From Phialocephala subalpina (Eukaryota; Ascomycota; Leotiomycetes; Helotiales; Mollisiaceae): 64,000 nucleotides of DNA. The position numbers and the translations under genes are program-made. Location: the NCBI GenBank assembly GCA_900073065.1, contig FJOG01000008.1:872985-936984 (forward strand), written 5' to 3'. How positions within the stretch are numbered: the first letter of the stretch is position 1; every line of letters begins with the position of its first letter. This document shows positions 44,450 to 56,762 of this stretch, piece by piece. The notes below the pieces were generated by a model, which worked only from the letters and a program-made list of their open reading frames with translations, was not told where the DNA came from and did no database searches.

Positions 44450-47300
44450 TAAAAAATCGAGTCTCGATTAATAGGATTACTTCTTTACTATAAACTATAT
44501 AAAAGGGAGTGCAATTAATTAGTGTATAAACAATTATACGATCGGCGAAAAGAACCGTCGGTAAGCATTCCAATTAATTCTTCTTACCTCCTTTCGTTAA
44601 AGCAATTAAAGCGACGATAATAAGCTAGTGTCTTCGCTTAACTATTCCATTTACTTTCGAGTTATACGCAAAAATCGTAATCCGTAAAATACTAAGTCTA
44701 TTTAACTCTTTAATCACTTATCCCTTGAATTTTAGCCCTCTATTTAACTTTATATGGCCGAAGATTTCGTGCCTATAAATAATATCGTTGTAAATGAATT
44801 TAATAATTTTTTTGGAAATCGAATTCTTTATTAGTTTAATTTTAATCCATTTAGAAAACTCATTTCTTATTACGATTAAATTATCGTACCCTTTATATTA
44901 TAAGAGTTTAATTACGTTTATTTTAATCGAACGAAAGAATAAAACAACTTTTTGCGAATAAAGAGTTTCTTTTTATCTCTATTTACTCTTATATTAATAA
45001 TCGTTGCAATTTGCTACGAAGTCTCGGATATTTTCGTAGTAATTTTCCTAGTAATATTTATTAATTACTCGATAGTAAATGCTCTCTCTTCTAATATGCC
45101 CAAATTTGTTATATAACGCAATTAAAACGGTATATTATTGCTTGAGATCGTTTAAAATAAATCGAAGAAAGTAAAACTTAATTGTATTTCTTTATAATAT
45201 TTTATTTCGAACGCTATAATTAACGGACTCTCGAATCAATTTGCGGAACTCTACTCTCGAGAACTATTCTAATCGCTTTAAAGTTGTTAAATACTAAGCA
45301 ATATCTTGGGAGTAGTTGGAGTAATTATCGTCGAGCGGGAGAATAGTATTATCGGTATAATCGTCGTCTACGGGTCCAGCGGTCACGTGGTAAGTGCTTA
45401 TCTCCGGAGGGTCGTTAACTCCGCGGATAGGGGAAATACTTTATTTTCGACTTGGAAATTCAAGTAGCAAAATAAGCCGTACGTAACCTCTAATAACAAT
45501 AATAAATTTCTAAATAAACTCTCGAATAATTTTGGGCTTCTTTATCGAGATTCGAACTATTTTAACGCATTTAAGTTTCGATGTAATAAAGTCGTTAATA
45601 TCTACTTTATCCTCGGTATTATTATCGTCCTATAAAAGTCTCTTAAAGAGCCCGTCTACCGCAGTATAAATAATGCCCTTAATATACTTTACCTCGAAAT
45701 CGAAGAAGCGTATTTAAACTAATCAACGAGTAATTAAAGCTCCTAAGAAATCCGTCGTAGCGCGGTTTAATTGTGTAATTAAAGTATTAATATCCGTCTC
45801 GAGAACGAAATGCACTTTATATAACCAATGCCGTACTTTGTAAAAGTACTTTATAATTCTTCGATATTCTCTTTTAATCGCGTCGTACTTTCGTTCTACG
45901 GCGTTTTAAAGTCTAAATTCGTATCGAGTAATTCGCTTTCGTCTTTTATCGTCGTATTATCTAAAAGTGCTTTCCTATCTTTGAAAACTAATATTTACGC
46001 TAAGAATAATCTTTCCCCATCTATTAATAAAGTCGTAGTAAATTTTGCAAAGAACCGATATAATCGTTAATTAATTTTTCAAGTACTATATAACTATTTT
46101 CTCTTTTTTTTCCCACTTAAATAATACGCCTTTCCTAGTTAATACGTATAGCGGTTCAATGATTACCGCGAAATCTTTAATCCAAATTCTATAGTAAACG
46201 CAAATACTAATAAAAGCCTTTATATTTAACGTATTATTATACCGTTTCTACTTCAATATTTTAGCGATTTTAATAGTTTTAAAAGATCGCTTTTTAAAGT
46301 TATAAACGAATTTAATTATAATTATTCCATTTTAATAAAATTGAGATTTAATACCGATATATATTTAAACTCTCTTAATTCGATTTAATATTATATTTAA
46401 ATTCTGAATATACTTAAAAACGTAACGACGAATTCTTAGAAAAACCAATTTATTATCGTAATCGATATAAAGTCTTTTTACTTTAATATCGTCGACGAAT
46501 AATATAGCGACTTTAAAGAAACAATCCTCTAAAATAATTATAATAACTCGAACGAATTAAACTATAGAGTTAGTAATACTTATAAGAGGCGTCGTTATTC
46601 GAAGAAGTCTAAAAAAAGTTATAAAGGCTATTATATCTCGATTTCGAACGTTTAAAGTTATTTGATCGTATTTAAAAAAGAAATCAATTAAAGACGCTAT
46701 AAAGTATTTAATAAACTCCTTAGAAAACTCATCTACGGAAAGAAGTAAATTAGCGTTTCGAAGAGTAACCGAATTTATTTTTAAGGCCGCGTTAATTAAT
46801 TTGTATACGCTAATAACTTTCTTTGCAATTAAAAACTAAAGATTCCGATACGGACTTTTACACTTTTTAAATACTCTACGATTAAAGCGTTTTTGAAGTA
46901 TTTTTACTATTATTAGAAATAAAGTCCGAGGGTAATAGAAACTCTTCTCTTACTATATAATATATAGAATCGTTTTAATGCGTATCGGCGGATTAATATC
47001 CTCATAAATTTTATTAGTTTCCGTTTAATCGAAAACTATAATTCTCTCGCGGTTAAATATTATTTCGTCGAATAAAGTTCTCTCGTTTTTCTATAATTAA
47101 TCTCTAATAAATAATAATACTAATCGTTTTAAAGTAAATCTCGAACTTCGAAGAATAAAAGCAAATCGTAGTAATAAATAATCCTTATATTTTCCGGTTT
47201 ACTTTTAAAGGGTTTCTTTAATTTTTGATCGTTTATATTAATCTTTTCGTCCTTTAAAAGTATCGCCGATTCTATCCGTCAAATCAATTAATCGAACTTT
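44450..47300 (-). pseudogene. Gypsy-2 reverse transcriptase, RNase H and integrase remnant
   Basis: The RT active site reads ILFVDDIKV (FVDD at 46488-46499, intact). RNase H follows at about 45870-45640 with YDAIKREYRRIIKYFYKVRH, WLYKVHFVLETDINTLI, QLNRATTDFLGALITR and the end KYIKGIIYTAVDGL, a classic Ty3/gypsy RNase H. Integrase is at about 45200-44450: ENIRDFVANCNDY (zinc-site region), LIVIRNEFSKWIKI where the catalytic Asp is now Asn, NRGLKFKG (second Asp to Asn), and FAYNSKVNGIVKRRH. In-frame stops are numerous. The order RT-RNase H-integrase places it in gypsy. Confidence 0.85.
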
Positions 47301-47999
47301 CTTAGATTTCGATTTATAAGCAATATCCGCATTTATATCGATAAAAAGAATTTCGATTTCGAATCGATTAAAATTTACGCTATTTTCTCCATTTAAATAT
47401 CTCTACTACTTCTATACTTAAATATCTTTCGCTTGCGTTATTAATCAATAGAATAAAGATATTTTTAATCTTCTTTGGCACTTAAATCTTCACTTAAAAC
47501 GTCCACGTCTAAAAAAAGTATTATTATCGCCTTTAAAAACTCTATTATTTCCTTATTAAAAATATTTTCCACTAGAATCTTTTCAATTTCTTTCTCGTCG
47601 AAATCAAAGAACATTTTATAAAAAGTATAAAAAAAAGTTTTAATCTTTCTTTCGCTAGAATTTTCGTTCGTATTAATAGTATTAATCTCATTTATTTTCA
47701 ATTTAAATATAATTGCGGATTTATCCATCAAAAAATCCGAATTTCTCATTAATAAATTATAAATAAAAAGAAATTCGTTAAAAGTCGAGGATTTATCGGA
47801 AGCTTTAATACCGCGCTATTTTTTAATAGTATTAACATTTAATTTTTCGAGTTTTTTTCTTTATTAGACACTTTTTCTATTCGAGGGCTTATATTAACGT
47901 AACGGGTTCGTTTGACCTTTCTTATAAATTGTTTCAATAGAGGGATAATTATAATTATACAAATAAAACCGGGGTATTTAAAGTCTTAGAAAACTTTAT

Positions 48000-50720
48000 C
48001 TTATAAATTATCGTTTTTATATTCAATTTGCATTTTTATCGTAACTACGAACGGTTACTTAAGAAAGATTTTCTTCGCGTTATCCATTAAAAAGAAAAGG
48101 ATATCGTAATCAACATTATATTCGATCTTTATCCTTATAAAAATTACGCTAGTAAATCTAAAGTTTTCTCCGGTAATTATAAACAATTGAAAATTTTTAA
48201 CGTTCGCAATAATATAATTATAATCTCGAGCTATAAAAGTTGGAGCGATATAATACTCCGCTTTTGTATTTAAAACCTCGATTTTTATATTGCAATCTCG
48301 TGGCCCGGAAATCACGAAATGCAATTTAAAAGCGATAATAATATACTTCTTTTTGATTAGAGAAATAAAATTCGCACTAATAAAGTTAACTTCGATAATA
48401 ATAAAAGTACCGAGAATAGAAATAAGTTTATTTATCGCGGCGTTTAAGCGTTATAAACCATCTTAAATTTAAAAGGATTAAAATATAAATTCGATAACTC
48501 CCATTATTTCCTTTATCAACGCAATACTCGCATTTATAAAAGACACGTAATAAGCATTATTTTTCTGCCATTAATTGAGAAATACCGCAATCGGATTCGA
48601 AGTCTTAAAAGCGTTTGTAATTATTTTTATACTTTTTTAAATTCTAAGGAGTAATACTATATTTTTACGCGGAAGTTTAATCGGCGAAACTCTATTTTCG
48701 CTATTACTCTTAATAATTAATTATTGCTTTATAGTCTCGTCCTCGGACAAATCGATATTTATATCTTCTAAATCTTCCTTTTAAACTTTTTGAGTTAATT
48801 AGCGTTAAGTTTTAACTCTTGGGAGTTTCTCTTTTTATTTCGCGCGTTATCGAAAGATTTCTTTTATTATTATACTCGTTGTTTTACTTTTTGCTTTATT
48901 GCCCGTTTTTATAATATTTACTATTAATATCGTAATAATTAAAGGCTTATAGTAATTGTTCAATGAATTAATAGTATTATTATTAAAGAGTGAAATATTA
49001 ATATTATTTCTTTAAACGATATAAAGTAGTTAATTCCGTCGTTATAAAATCTTAATAACGTCGAAAGTAAAAGTATTATTTCTTACTATTAAAGCGGTAT
49101 TAGCGTTAACTTGCGAGTTAAACTTAACCCTTTTTTGTGCCGCCAATTAAATAGAGTTTTATACGCGTTACACGTTCTTAGTACGTCTATTAAAATTATA
49201 ATCTTATAGTCTTTTAATTACTATTCCAATAATTTGATCGTATTAACGTCGATTAAATTTCAACGCGAAAAACTTCGAAAGTTCGTTCGATAATTATTTG
49301 CCCCAATATAATCGGCCCTTATCATCTCAATAATAATAATCTCGATTTTATAAATCGTTTATAAAAAGATAACGATTTACGTAGAAATAATCGTAGAATA
49401 AATTAACTTCTCCGTTCTTATTACGTTCGTAATATTCGAAGTATATAAATTCTCCAAATTAAACGTTATACGCAATCGCCGCGTTAATTTCCACTATATT
49501 CCCTTAAACCGTGGGTTGCACGTTTTACGGAGGATTGCCAAGTTTTAAACTATAAAAGTTTTCATGATTATATTATCCGAAGTTATTATATCCACTACGT
49601 TTACGATCGAAACTTTCTCTTTGTTTATAGTCACGAGAATAATTTTACTATTAAAGTCGATTTTAGTTTTAATTCTAATTTAAAGCAATTATAAATTTAT
49701 TTATCTTTTGGATTATTATAGCGGTATTATTATCTATTGAATTTTTAATACTCGAGAAAATAATAAAAGTAAAAAAGAGTTTTTCTATAGTTATAGCAAA
49801 GTTTTTTATATTGTTCTCGAGTTTAAAAGAAAACGATAATCGGAGTTTTTATAGCCGTAAAATAGTAAATTGAAGAGTGAATAATGCCTTTTTATATTTC
49901 TTCGGAATAATATATTAAGTATCGTCGATAAATAGTTTAAATAGAATAAATAGAGAGAAGTAATCGCGTCGATTAAATATTATTCGTTAAATTACGGTAT
50001 TTAAGTATTCTTTTTTAAGTTTTATATATTTTGAATCAATGGCTTCGATATAGCGTTTTCTCTTTTCTTTATACGTATAAGTATCGAAAGCTTTCTTCTT
50101 TATTTTCTCGTAGTTATAAATAGCGAAGTTTTTCGAGTCGTAATCGATTTCTTTGAGAATTTTGTTTTTAATATTTAAAAAAAAACTTTTTATAAGTTTA
50201 TTGCCTCGCGATTTCGAATTTATCGCTCTTTTTTTGATTAGATTTTTAAATACTCGATCGAATATTTCTACGTAAGTTTTAATTAATAAATATTCGTTTA
50301 AAGTTTATATAATAATTCGACGTAAGAATTTTGAGTTAATTTTAAAATTCTTTTAGTTTTATTCTTTGAAATCCTCTTTAAAAGCGGCGTAGAATTTTTC
50401 TTTATCGTAAGGTTTAATATAGTAGTTTAGTATAGAACGAATTTAATCGCGGTAAAAAAGAGAGACGTATCGCGGTATTCGATTTTTTTTCGTGGTAATA
50501 GAAACTTTAAAGTCTTTACAAATATCGTTCTACTACTCCAAAAAAGCCGTGATGTTTTCTCCGTTAAAGTAGGGCGTTTAAAAGGTCTTAGGGAGGGGTA
50601 ATTGCATATTAGGAACGAGGATATACTACGTAGTCGGGGTCGCAAGATATCCGTCTTCGTCGTTATACGGGGGAATAATATTTCGAAATAAGTCCATTTC
50701 GGAGGAGTCTCTTTCGCCGT
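48000..50720 (-). pseudogene. Gypsy-2 gag-like region
   Basis: On the - strand, just inside the 5' LTR, a Gag-like reading (about 50700-49700) contains LPLPKTF, YFNGENITAFLE and ENNIKNFAITIEKL-type residues. These resemble Gag proteins that open with a Pro/Leu-rich stretch followed by an F-x-G core. A degraded region follows. A 89-codon frame at 48324-48055 (HFVISGPRDCNIKIEV...) may be a Gag-protease linker. No clear zinc knuckle or DTG motif could be read. The assignment rests mainly on position between LTR and RT. Confidence 0.55.
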
Positions 50721-51586
50721 TTGAAGAACCGCTCAAAGGAGTATTAATTAGTACTATAGTGGAAAAATAGTCGCTTAATATTGAATTGTATTGAGAGTAA
50801 CTCGTAGAAGCTAATTTATAGGTCGATAATTATCTTAGTAATTCGAGAGAAATTCGTTTCTTTAAATAAATATTATCGAATGAAAGTTTCTTATGAGAAT
50901 AATTTTTATTTATAACGTTTATAATTAAAAAGAGATTTCGAGTTTTAAATTTTACTCGAAGTTTAATTTTCTTAATTATTTGAGTAAAGCGCATCGTTAC
51001 TTTTTCTTCTCGTATAAAAGCTTCTATTTAAATCCATTTCGTATTTCCTCGTAAATACTAATATTCTTTAAACTATTATAAATTCAATATTGAAATTATT
51101 CCGAGTATTCTTTGTATCGCGATTTTTAAAAGGATTAAAATTAAAATACAAAATAATATTGCAATTTCGCTTTTTAAAATACGAACTTCCTTTTATTTCT
51201 ACGATAGGTTTTTAATATTCGTATTTCGACTCCTAATAAAAATAATACTAACTTGGGAATTAATTTCCGTATTCGATCGTCGTAAATTAGCCCTTTTCTT
51301 TCCTTTATTCGCTATCGTACCGATTATATCGAATAATTTAACACGTAAATTCTAAGAATTAGCGCTCTTTCGTAATCTCGCTATTTCGCAACTCAATTTC
51401 TTTAATTCTAAATCGATAAATTAATAAATAAAAAAGTTTACTTTTCGTTAATTAACTTTTAGCCTTCGAATTCCAATAATTTGGATTCTTTAATAGTAAT
51501 CGCAATACTCAAAATATAATTCTCATAAACTATAATTCGTGACATCCAAATAATACTACCTTAAAACTCTCGATTTCGCTCGCTAA

Positions 51587-51853
51587 TATAAAAAAGTAAT
51601 AGTTCTCCTAAAGGAAAACTACTTAATTTTATATAATTGTAATAAACTTATAAACTTTAGTAAATATTTAATTTCGCTCTCATAATTATTCGTTATACGT
51701 AGTAAAGCCAGCAAAATAAAGTAGTAAAAGGTTATTATTATTTCTTAAAGAATAAAAAGCTCTTTATATACTAAAGGATACGTGGCTAGTACAAACCTCC
51801 GAAATTACTACTACAAATAGGGATTTTTGAAGTAGAATAGATCGCCCCGCCAT
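51587..51853 (-). repeat. Gypsy-2 LTR (5' copy in element orientation)
   Basis: It starts TATAAAAAAGTAATAG (the TG end converted to TA) and ends CCCGCCAT, followed by AGTAA. Confidence 0.85.
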
Positions 51854-51858
51854 AGTAA

Positions 51859-52230
51859 TTACCGAAAGAGATTATAGTTAACTATTTATATTACTTAACC
51901 TTTATGCGCGATTGAGCTATGAATTATTGTCGCTGATATGGATAATATCGTGATAAGTAGTAGAACTTGTCTATCTTTCGTTGTTTGGGCTACGCAGTTA
52001 CTTTATAGGATTGTGCATAGAGTAAAGTAAAGTGTGTCGTACCGTAGAGCGTACTATACAATGTGGGGAAGTACAAAGAATTCAAGAAGCCAGAATACGC
52101 AGTTTCGTTCTAAATATTTTGGGAGATGCAAAAAGTGGATAATACAAATATAGAGCCTAAATCTGGCTTTGGTCAAGCAATTGGCATCATTTTGCTGCAC
52201 GTGACCATGGCCAGAGGAGATGTTAAATCG
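51859..52230. other. boundary sequence, no gene
   Basis: The composition rises to balanced over this stretch. It includes GCTGCACGTGACCATGG near 52193, another CACGTG. No coding region is recognised. Confidence 0.5.
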
Positions 52231-52590
52231 CATTAGCCACAGCCCTAAATAGCCATAGGCTTGGCAAATGATTATATAAATTAATTTACGTCGTAATTAT
52301 TACGATAAGTGCGAGGTTAGTTTGCACTAACTAATAACGGTTAGCCGCTTTGATTGTAAGTATCGAGCGGGGTGCCGACACTGCATGAATTTGCGTGCTG
52401 CAGTAGCCACAAGGCTGATGACGATTCCTAGCATGGTAGTAAGGCTCTAAGGCTCAGATTAGACCCTTTTATGGGTATCAGGAGTAATAAGAGCTCAATG
52501 GTAGAGCTGTGGTAAAGGAACTTAATTTTGTTATAAACGGAGACCTTCCGCGCATCAAGCGCGAGGACGACGATAACAATATAATTCTCT
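52231..52590 (+). repeat. 360-bp direct repeat, copy A
   Basis: It aligns along its whole length to 59726-60082, with shared blocks such as CAGTAGCCACAAGGCT, GGCTCTAAGGCTC and GTTATAAACGGAGAC. Both copies are in the same orientation, about 7.5 kb apart. Divergence is high and largely transitional. It is immediately followed (52588-52680) by a unit that also occurs, inverted, after copy B. The nature of the repeat is unknown. Confidence 0.8.
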
Positions 52591-53190
52591 AACGTCCATC
52601 CCTGTGTGGCGAGAAACCCACCGTGCCGAGAAAAAGGATGGGTACTTCGACTTCAAGCAACTCAAAAGTCTTCCTTTAAGAGTCCATGAAGTTGTAGTCA
52701 GCATCCATTATTATTCAAGCGCTTCTCTACAGAACTCAGGCTGCAGGGAGAAAATTACGGAAGTCTTAGTTATACTATCGATCGTTCCGTCGATAGCGTC
52801 AATCGCCGCTTTAGCTGTTCCCCCCTACTTTATTATAGCTATTGGCCTGTCTCCAAATTTCGGTACCGCAGCACGAAGCTTCTACCAAGAAAGAATATAG
52901 CTCCAAGGTTTAAAGACACGGAGCAAAAAGAAACCTATATACCGAGTTTATCCGGACAAAGTAGGAAGTACACAAAACGCTAAGCGTCTTAATAAGCGAG
53001 GAGGAATTTATCACGCTTATATAGCACTATATTAAAAGTCACGCTAATTGTATTAAATTATACATTATACCGAATTCATAAAAGTGTAGCGTTCTTCTAA
53101 AAGTTTCCATGAGCAGCCACGTGTCTACTTTTCGCTCGGCGCTGAGCTACCACTCAATCGTTCCCATCTCTATTATCATCGCAGGAAGTT
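52591..53190. other. repeat-unit homology then unassigned sequence
   Basis: Bases 52588-52680 (TAACGTCCATCCCTGTGTGG...) are similar to the reverse complement of the tandem units at 60101-60390. The 98-codon frame 52604-52900 lies partly on this unit and then on unrecognised sequence. It has two hydrophobic stretches but no known homology. The remainder up to the pogo transposase start presumably contains the left end of that transposon, but I could not identify its terminal repeat. Confidence 0.45.
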
Positions 53191-54860
53191 ATGAGCGACC
53201 GCGCCAGCGAAGCCTTTACAAAGGCTATTTTACTAGGAGAGCCTCGAATATACGATGCCAAATCAAAACGCAATGAAGTCTCTTTGTCTACTCTCAATTA
53301 TCGTGCATATAAGCGATATTCGAAAGAATAAAAGGCTTAAAGCCAACAATATCTCACTTTGTCTAAAGAGAAAGCCTTCGAAAAGTTTTTAAAACTAATA
53401 TTTGACCTCGGAAGTCTTATGCGAATAAAGTTTATACTTTTACTCGCCTTTAATATCGCCCGCCAGCGTTCTACGACGAATATAGCGATTAAGCCTCCAA
53501 ATAAGAACTGGGTTTAAGGCTTCGAAAAACGGTATCCAGTACTCAAATTAAAAAGAGTATAAGCGATAGACTAAAAACTTCACAAGAACAATATTTATAA
53601 TAAAATAACGCATTAATTTGAGGTAATTAGAAAGGTATTACAAAATCCGACTATTCTATCGGAAAATATCTATAATATAAACAAAACTAGAGTTATATTA
53701 TGTATACTCGACTTCGTCAAAGTCCTTGTAAGTAAGGACGATCCGCGAGACTATAAAAGCGCGAGTATTAAGCGGACGATAGTAACTATTATCGAGTGTA
53801 TAAATGCGAATAGTAAATCTTTATTACTAATAATTATTTAGTTAACTACTATCTATCGAAGCAATTGGACTACGTTCTCTACTCTTGGATAGTACTATAC
53901 GTGTTCCGAATCTGGATATATTGACTTTAAGATTAGCTTAAAGTAGTTTAAGCGTGTGTTTAATCCTCAAATCAAAGCATAAACTAATCGGAAACCACGG
54001 GTACTAATTTGTGACGGCTTTAAGACGCACGAGACCCTCGAGATCTTAGAATTTTATTTTGAAAACAATATCATTCTGTATCGCTTGCTCTCTCATACCT
54101 TCCACAAGCTCCAACCTTGTGACGTCGGAGTCTTTACTCTCTTAAAAGCAACCTATCGCGACCAAGTTAAACGACTATATCGAGGAAGTGCAAATACAAT
54201 CGATAAAGAACATTTCACCTCTCTATATAGCCCTACAAGGGAGAGAGCGTTCACGAAAAGGAACATCACCGCTGCGTAGGCTGCAAGTAGTTTATTTCCG
54301 CTCAACCCAAACAAAGTACTCAAAAACACACCGAAGCCTTTCGCTAACTAACCGTTCCAAAAACCGATAAGATAAAGGTAGGTTCTTATCCGCAAAGCGA
54401 AGTACTACAAACGCCCGTGACGCCAATGTCAATAGAGGCTCTCACGTCGCTACATAATCTGATCAAGCAGAATGCTCACGCGCTTAATAAGACGAGTCTG
54501 CCGTGCCTACAAAAGCATGTACAGAAGCTCGCCAATGCCGCACAATTATCCTTTGCCGAACGTGCCCTCCTTCGAGATCAAAATCGATTTTTGACCGAAA
54601 TGAACAACAAAGCTAGAGTTCGCCGATCGACCAAGTCAGTCGTACTAGGGAAGGCGAAAGTGATGAGCTATGAGGACATCGAGGAGGCACGAGCAAAGCG
54701 TGCTGCGAAAGAAGTCATAAAGGGCAAGGGAAAACGTGGTCGGAAGCGTAAGAGTGCTGCGCTAGAGGCAGACGAGCCAGAGCCAGAGCCAGAGCCAGAA
54801 CTGGCGCGGATGATCGAAGCGCCAGAGCCATGGAGGGCACCAGTGGCGCGGATGATCTAA
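53191..54860 (+). pseudogene. pogo/Fot1-type (DDE_1) transposase pseudogene
   Basis: From ATG 53191 one frame reads a pogo-family transposase through about a dozen stops: an N-terminal helix-turn-helix part (ASEAFTKAILLGEPRIYDAK), AIDxKLHKNNIYNKITH, then the catalytic core. The first acidic motif, expected as MDET, reads INKT (Asp to Asn, Glu to Lys). The second, VLICDGFKTHETLEILEF, and the third, HTFHKLQPCDVGVF, are retained. Near 54358, in an A run, the frame shifts by one and continues as VGSYPQSEVLQTPVTPMS. It then has an open 147-codon C-terminal part ending in a basic KGKGKRGRKRK segment, a GluPro repeat and the stop at 54858-54860. Stops lie at expected Trp and Gln codons. It is inactive through both RIP-like and indel damage. 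Confidence 0.87.
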
Positions 54861-55395
54861 GCGCAGGTTGCGGAGGATTAGATTACTGCAAGAGGAATAG
54901 AAAATTATTGCTCTATTCTTCAATTCGAATGGGTTTCTTGAGGCAGGTTCGTGTAGCCCTCGCGACCAGGAAATCATGCAAGGCCACTTTCCCGGCACAC
55001 TACATCTCAGCTCCGAAAGTAAAAGGCGGGGAAGAATGATTGAAAACATCGCGTGGAAGAAGGGAAGGTCCTTGGTGGACAGAATAATATTCGATACTGT
55101 AGAGGCACGTAGATATATTGTTACGTCAACATCCAGTTCCTTCTGCTTCCCCCTATGAATTATCCTCCCAAGCACCATGGCTAGGAACGAGTGGTTCTCA
55201 AAGGGAGACCTCTGCTCAAGATGGTGCTTGCGCTTCTTGTGCATTGGGCCGTTGTTGGGTGAGGATGGTCGTTTTCGTTTCCGCTTAGCAGGACGTGGTC
55301 TCCCATCAACGTTGTCCGACTCGGGAGTGTTACTAACGAGGTAAGCTCGTTGTAGCTGCAACTACCACTATGGCTCCCTAACTTCTCTTAACATT
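54861..55395 (-). other. intergenic with an unrecognised basic ORF
   Basis: A - frame starting at 55361 (MQLQRAYLVSNTPESDNVDG) stays open for 199 codons and runs antisense into the transposase. Its first 60 residues are strongly basic (PAKRKRKRPSS, HKKRKHH), like a nuclear-localised protein. It lies 35 bp downstream of the stop of the next gene on the same strand. It may be an additional exon of that gene, a separate fragment or chance. I cannot support a function. Confidence 0.3.
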
Positions 55396-56474
55396 TCAAT
55401 CGCCAACTTTGCGTAATGCTTTGCATCGCTCACTATGACGATTTTGAATAGGAAACACGATAGTGCCACCTACAGCAACCACGTACGCTGCGTCCGTAAA
55501 CCCTTTTCCTTCATCACCTGTAATAAAAGAACGCCAAAGGCCGATGACTAGGCTGCCAACGGCAACGGCTCCCCATAGAAGGTAGACGATAAAACATCCC
55601 TTACATTTCTGACGCACTGTTTGGGCTTCATTAATACTGGCTTCCGGCTCTGCAACCTCGAAATGGTGAAATGGGCGCGGCTCTGCAGAAATGACCTGGA
55701 TAGGGGGCTGTAGATGTCTTTGTTGATTTCGACGTAGTTCAGCTTCCTGGTCACCTTCTCCTCTAAGCTCTACTCCGGAACTTGCTGCTACACTCATTTT
55801 GTCGAGGAGATCTCGCTGTTCCTTCAAGGAATTAATGATCGAGTCGAATCTGGGCCTGAAGTCTTTCCACAAGGAGAGAAATATAACATGCCATGCTCTT
55901 CGCCGAAAGAACTTATATGCGCGCTGGTGGAAGTCGAGGATTCCGGAGTACACTGCAGCAAGCGCATGTTGAAATTCCCGATTGTTGCTAAAAGCCGTCT
56001 GGTAACGGTCGAATCGTGGCAGGGCAGCCCCAATATCGGCGTATGCTGAAAGTAAGGCTTCAAAGACATCCCGATGGTGACTTGCGATCTAGTTATCTCG
56101 TAAGCTTGATCATTGTTGTAAACCATAGTTGGGGAAATACGAACCTCAAGCATCAATTTGATCGGAGCCTGAATAATAAGCTTTCATTCGTCCAAGTAGA
56201 TGGAGGGAGGACGAACCCAGACATATGGCATGTAAAGTGTTCCATTGCATAGCACTTCGATTACTTTCGTATACTTCTCGATTCCTCGCAAGAGGGGTTC
56301 GACGCGACGCAGATTCTGAGCCGATTGTCGCTTCCTCTGCTTGCTGTCAATATCTCTAACCGCTGACCAGACGTCTTTCAGCTCTGTTGACGCAAAGTTG
56401 TGTGCATCGTCCTCAGAAATCGACCGTTCGAGCTTCTTAAACGCATCGGCGATGACATCATGTGGGTTCTCCAT
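55396..56474 (-). CDS. DUF7708-like NLR N-terminal protein with C-terminal membrane segments
   Basis: Three exons, 56474-56217, 56168-56145 and 56088-55396, with 48- and 56-bp introns, give 324 residues in one frame. Residues about 30-165 resemble the helical N-terminal domain found before NACHT in many fungal STAND proteins (DUF7708): VWSAVRDIDSKQRKR, RGIEKYTKVIEVLCNGTLYM, YVWAPIKLMLEIASHH, VFEALLSAYADIGAALPRFD and HQRAYKFFRRRAWHVIF. The usual NACHT NTPase does not follow. A linker of about 75 residues leads to hydrophobic segments at about 259-280 (FIVYLLWGAVAVGSLVIGLW) and 291-308, ending SERCKALRKVGD. The protein could be an intact stand-alone membrane form or a truncated NLR with a new tail. 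The open frame and splice sites argue that it is expressed. The family name is from memory. Confidence 0.72.
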
Positions 56475-56762
56475 AAGGAAGAGGAACTCTGATCATGAAT
56501 GAAGTGGCAATGAGAAGAGAAGAAAAGCAAAGCAAAAACAAATTCTGCAATGAGGGGCTTTCTGCGAGGCGGCCACTTACCTTATGCATCACACCGGGGC
56601 TGAGTTGGGACACGTCCAAGTCCAAGTGGCATTCTGAACAATCTTACCATTCGACTGTCGAATATTCGGATCCATCGTCAAAAGTACCCAGAAAGTTCCG
56701 GCCTGACCTAGAGGAGGTTGAGGGTTGTTTGTGATCATCATGAAGTATCGTCGGTCGGCGCG

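Larger units (their letters stand above)
39392..51853 (-). mobile_element. very long, RIP-degraded Ty3/gypsy retrotransposon (Gypsy-2, about 12.5 kb)
   Basis: Two 267-bp LTRs (39392-39658 and 51587-51853) in the same orientation flank 11.9 kb of internal sequence. The target duplication is AGTAA (39387-39391 and 51854-51858); an alternative reading with LTR ends ATG...CAT and a 4-bp AGTA duplication cannot be excluded. RT, RNase H and integrase remnants are on the - strand in gypsy order. The element is about twice the length of Gypsy-1 and much more degraded. About 4.2 kb between the integrase and the downstream LTR is unexplained. Confidence 0.85.

Noticed and set aside
38686..51853. First impression of one large inverted-repeat element with ends at 38.7 and 51.9 kb
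   Set aside because: The 38.7-kb copy has its own target duplication and is a solo LTR. The 39.4- and 51.6-kb copies are direct repeats sharing AGTAA, so they delimit a retrotransposon.
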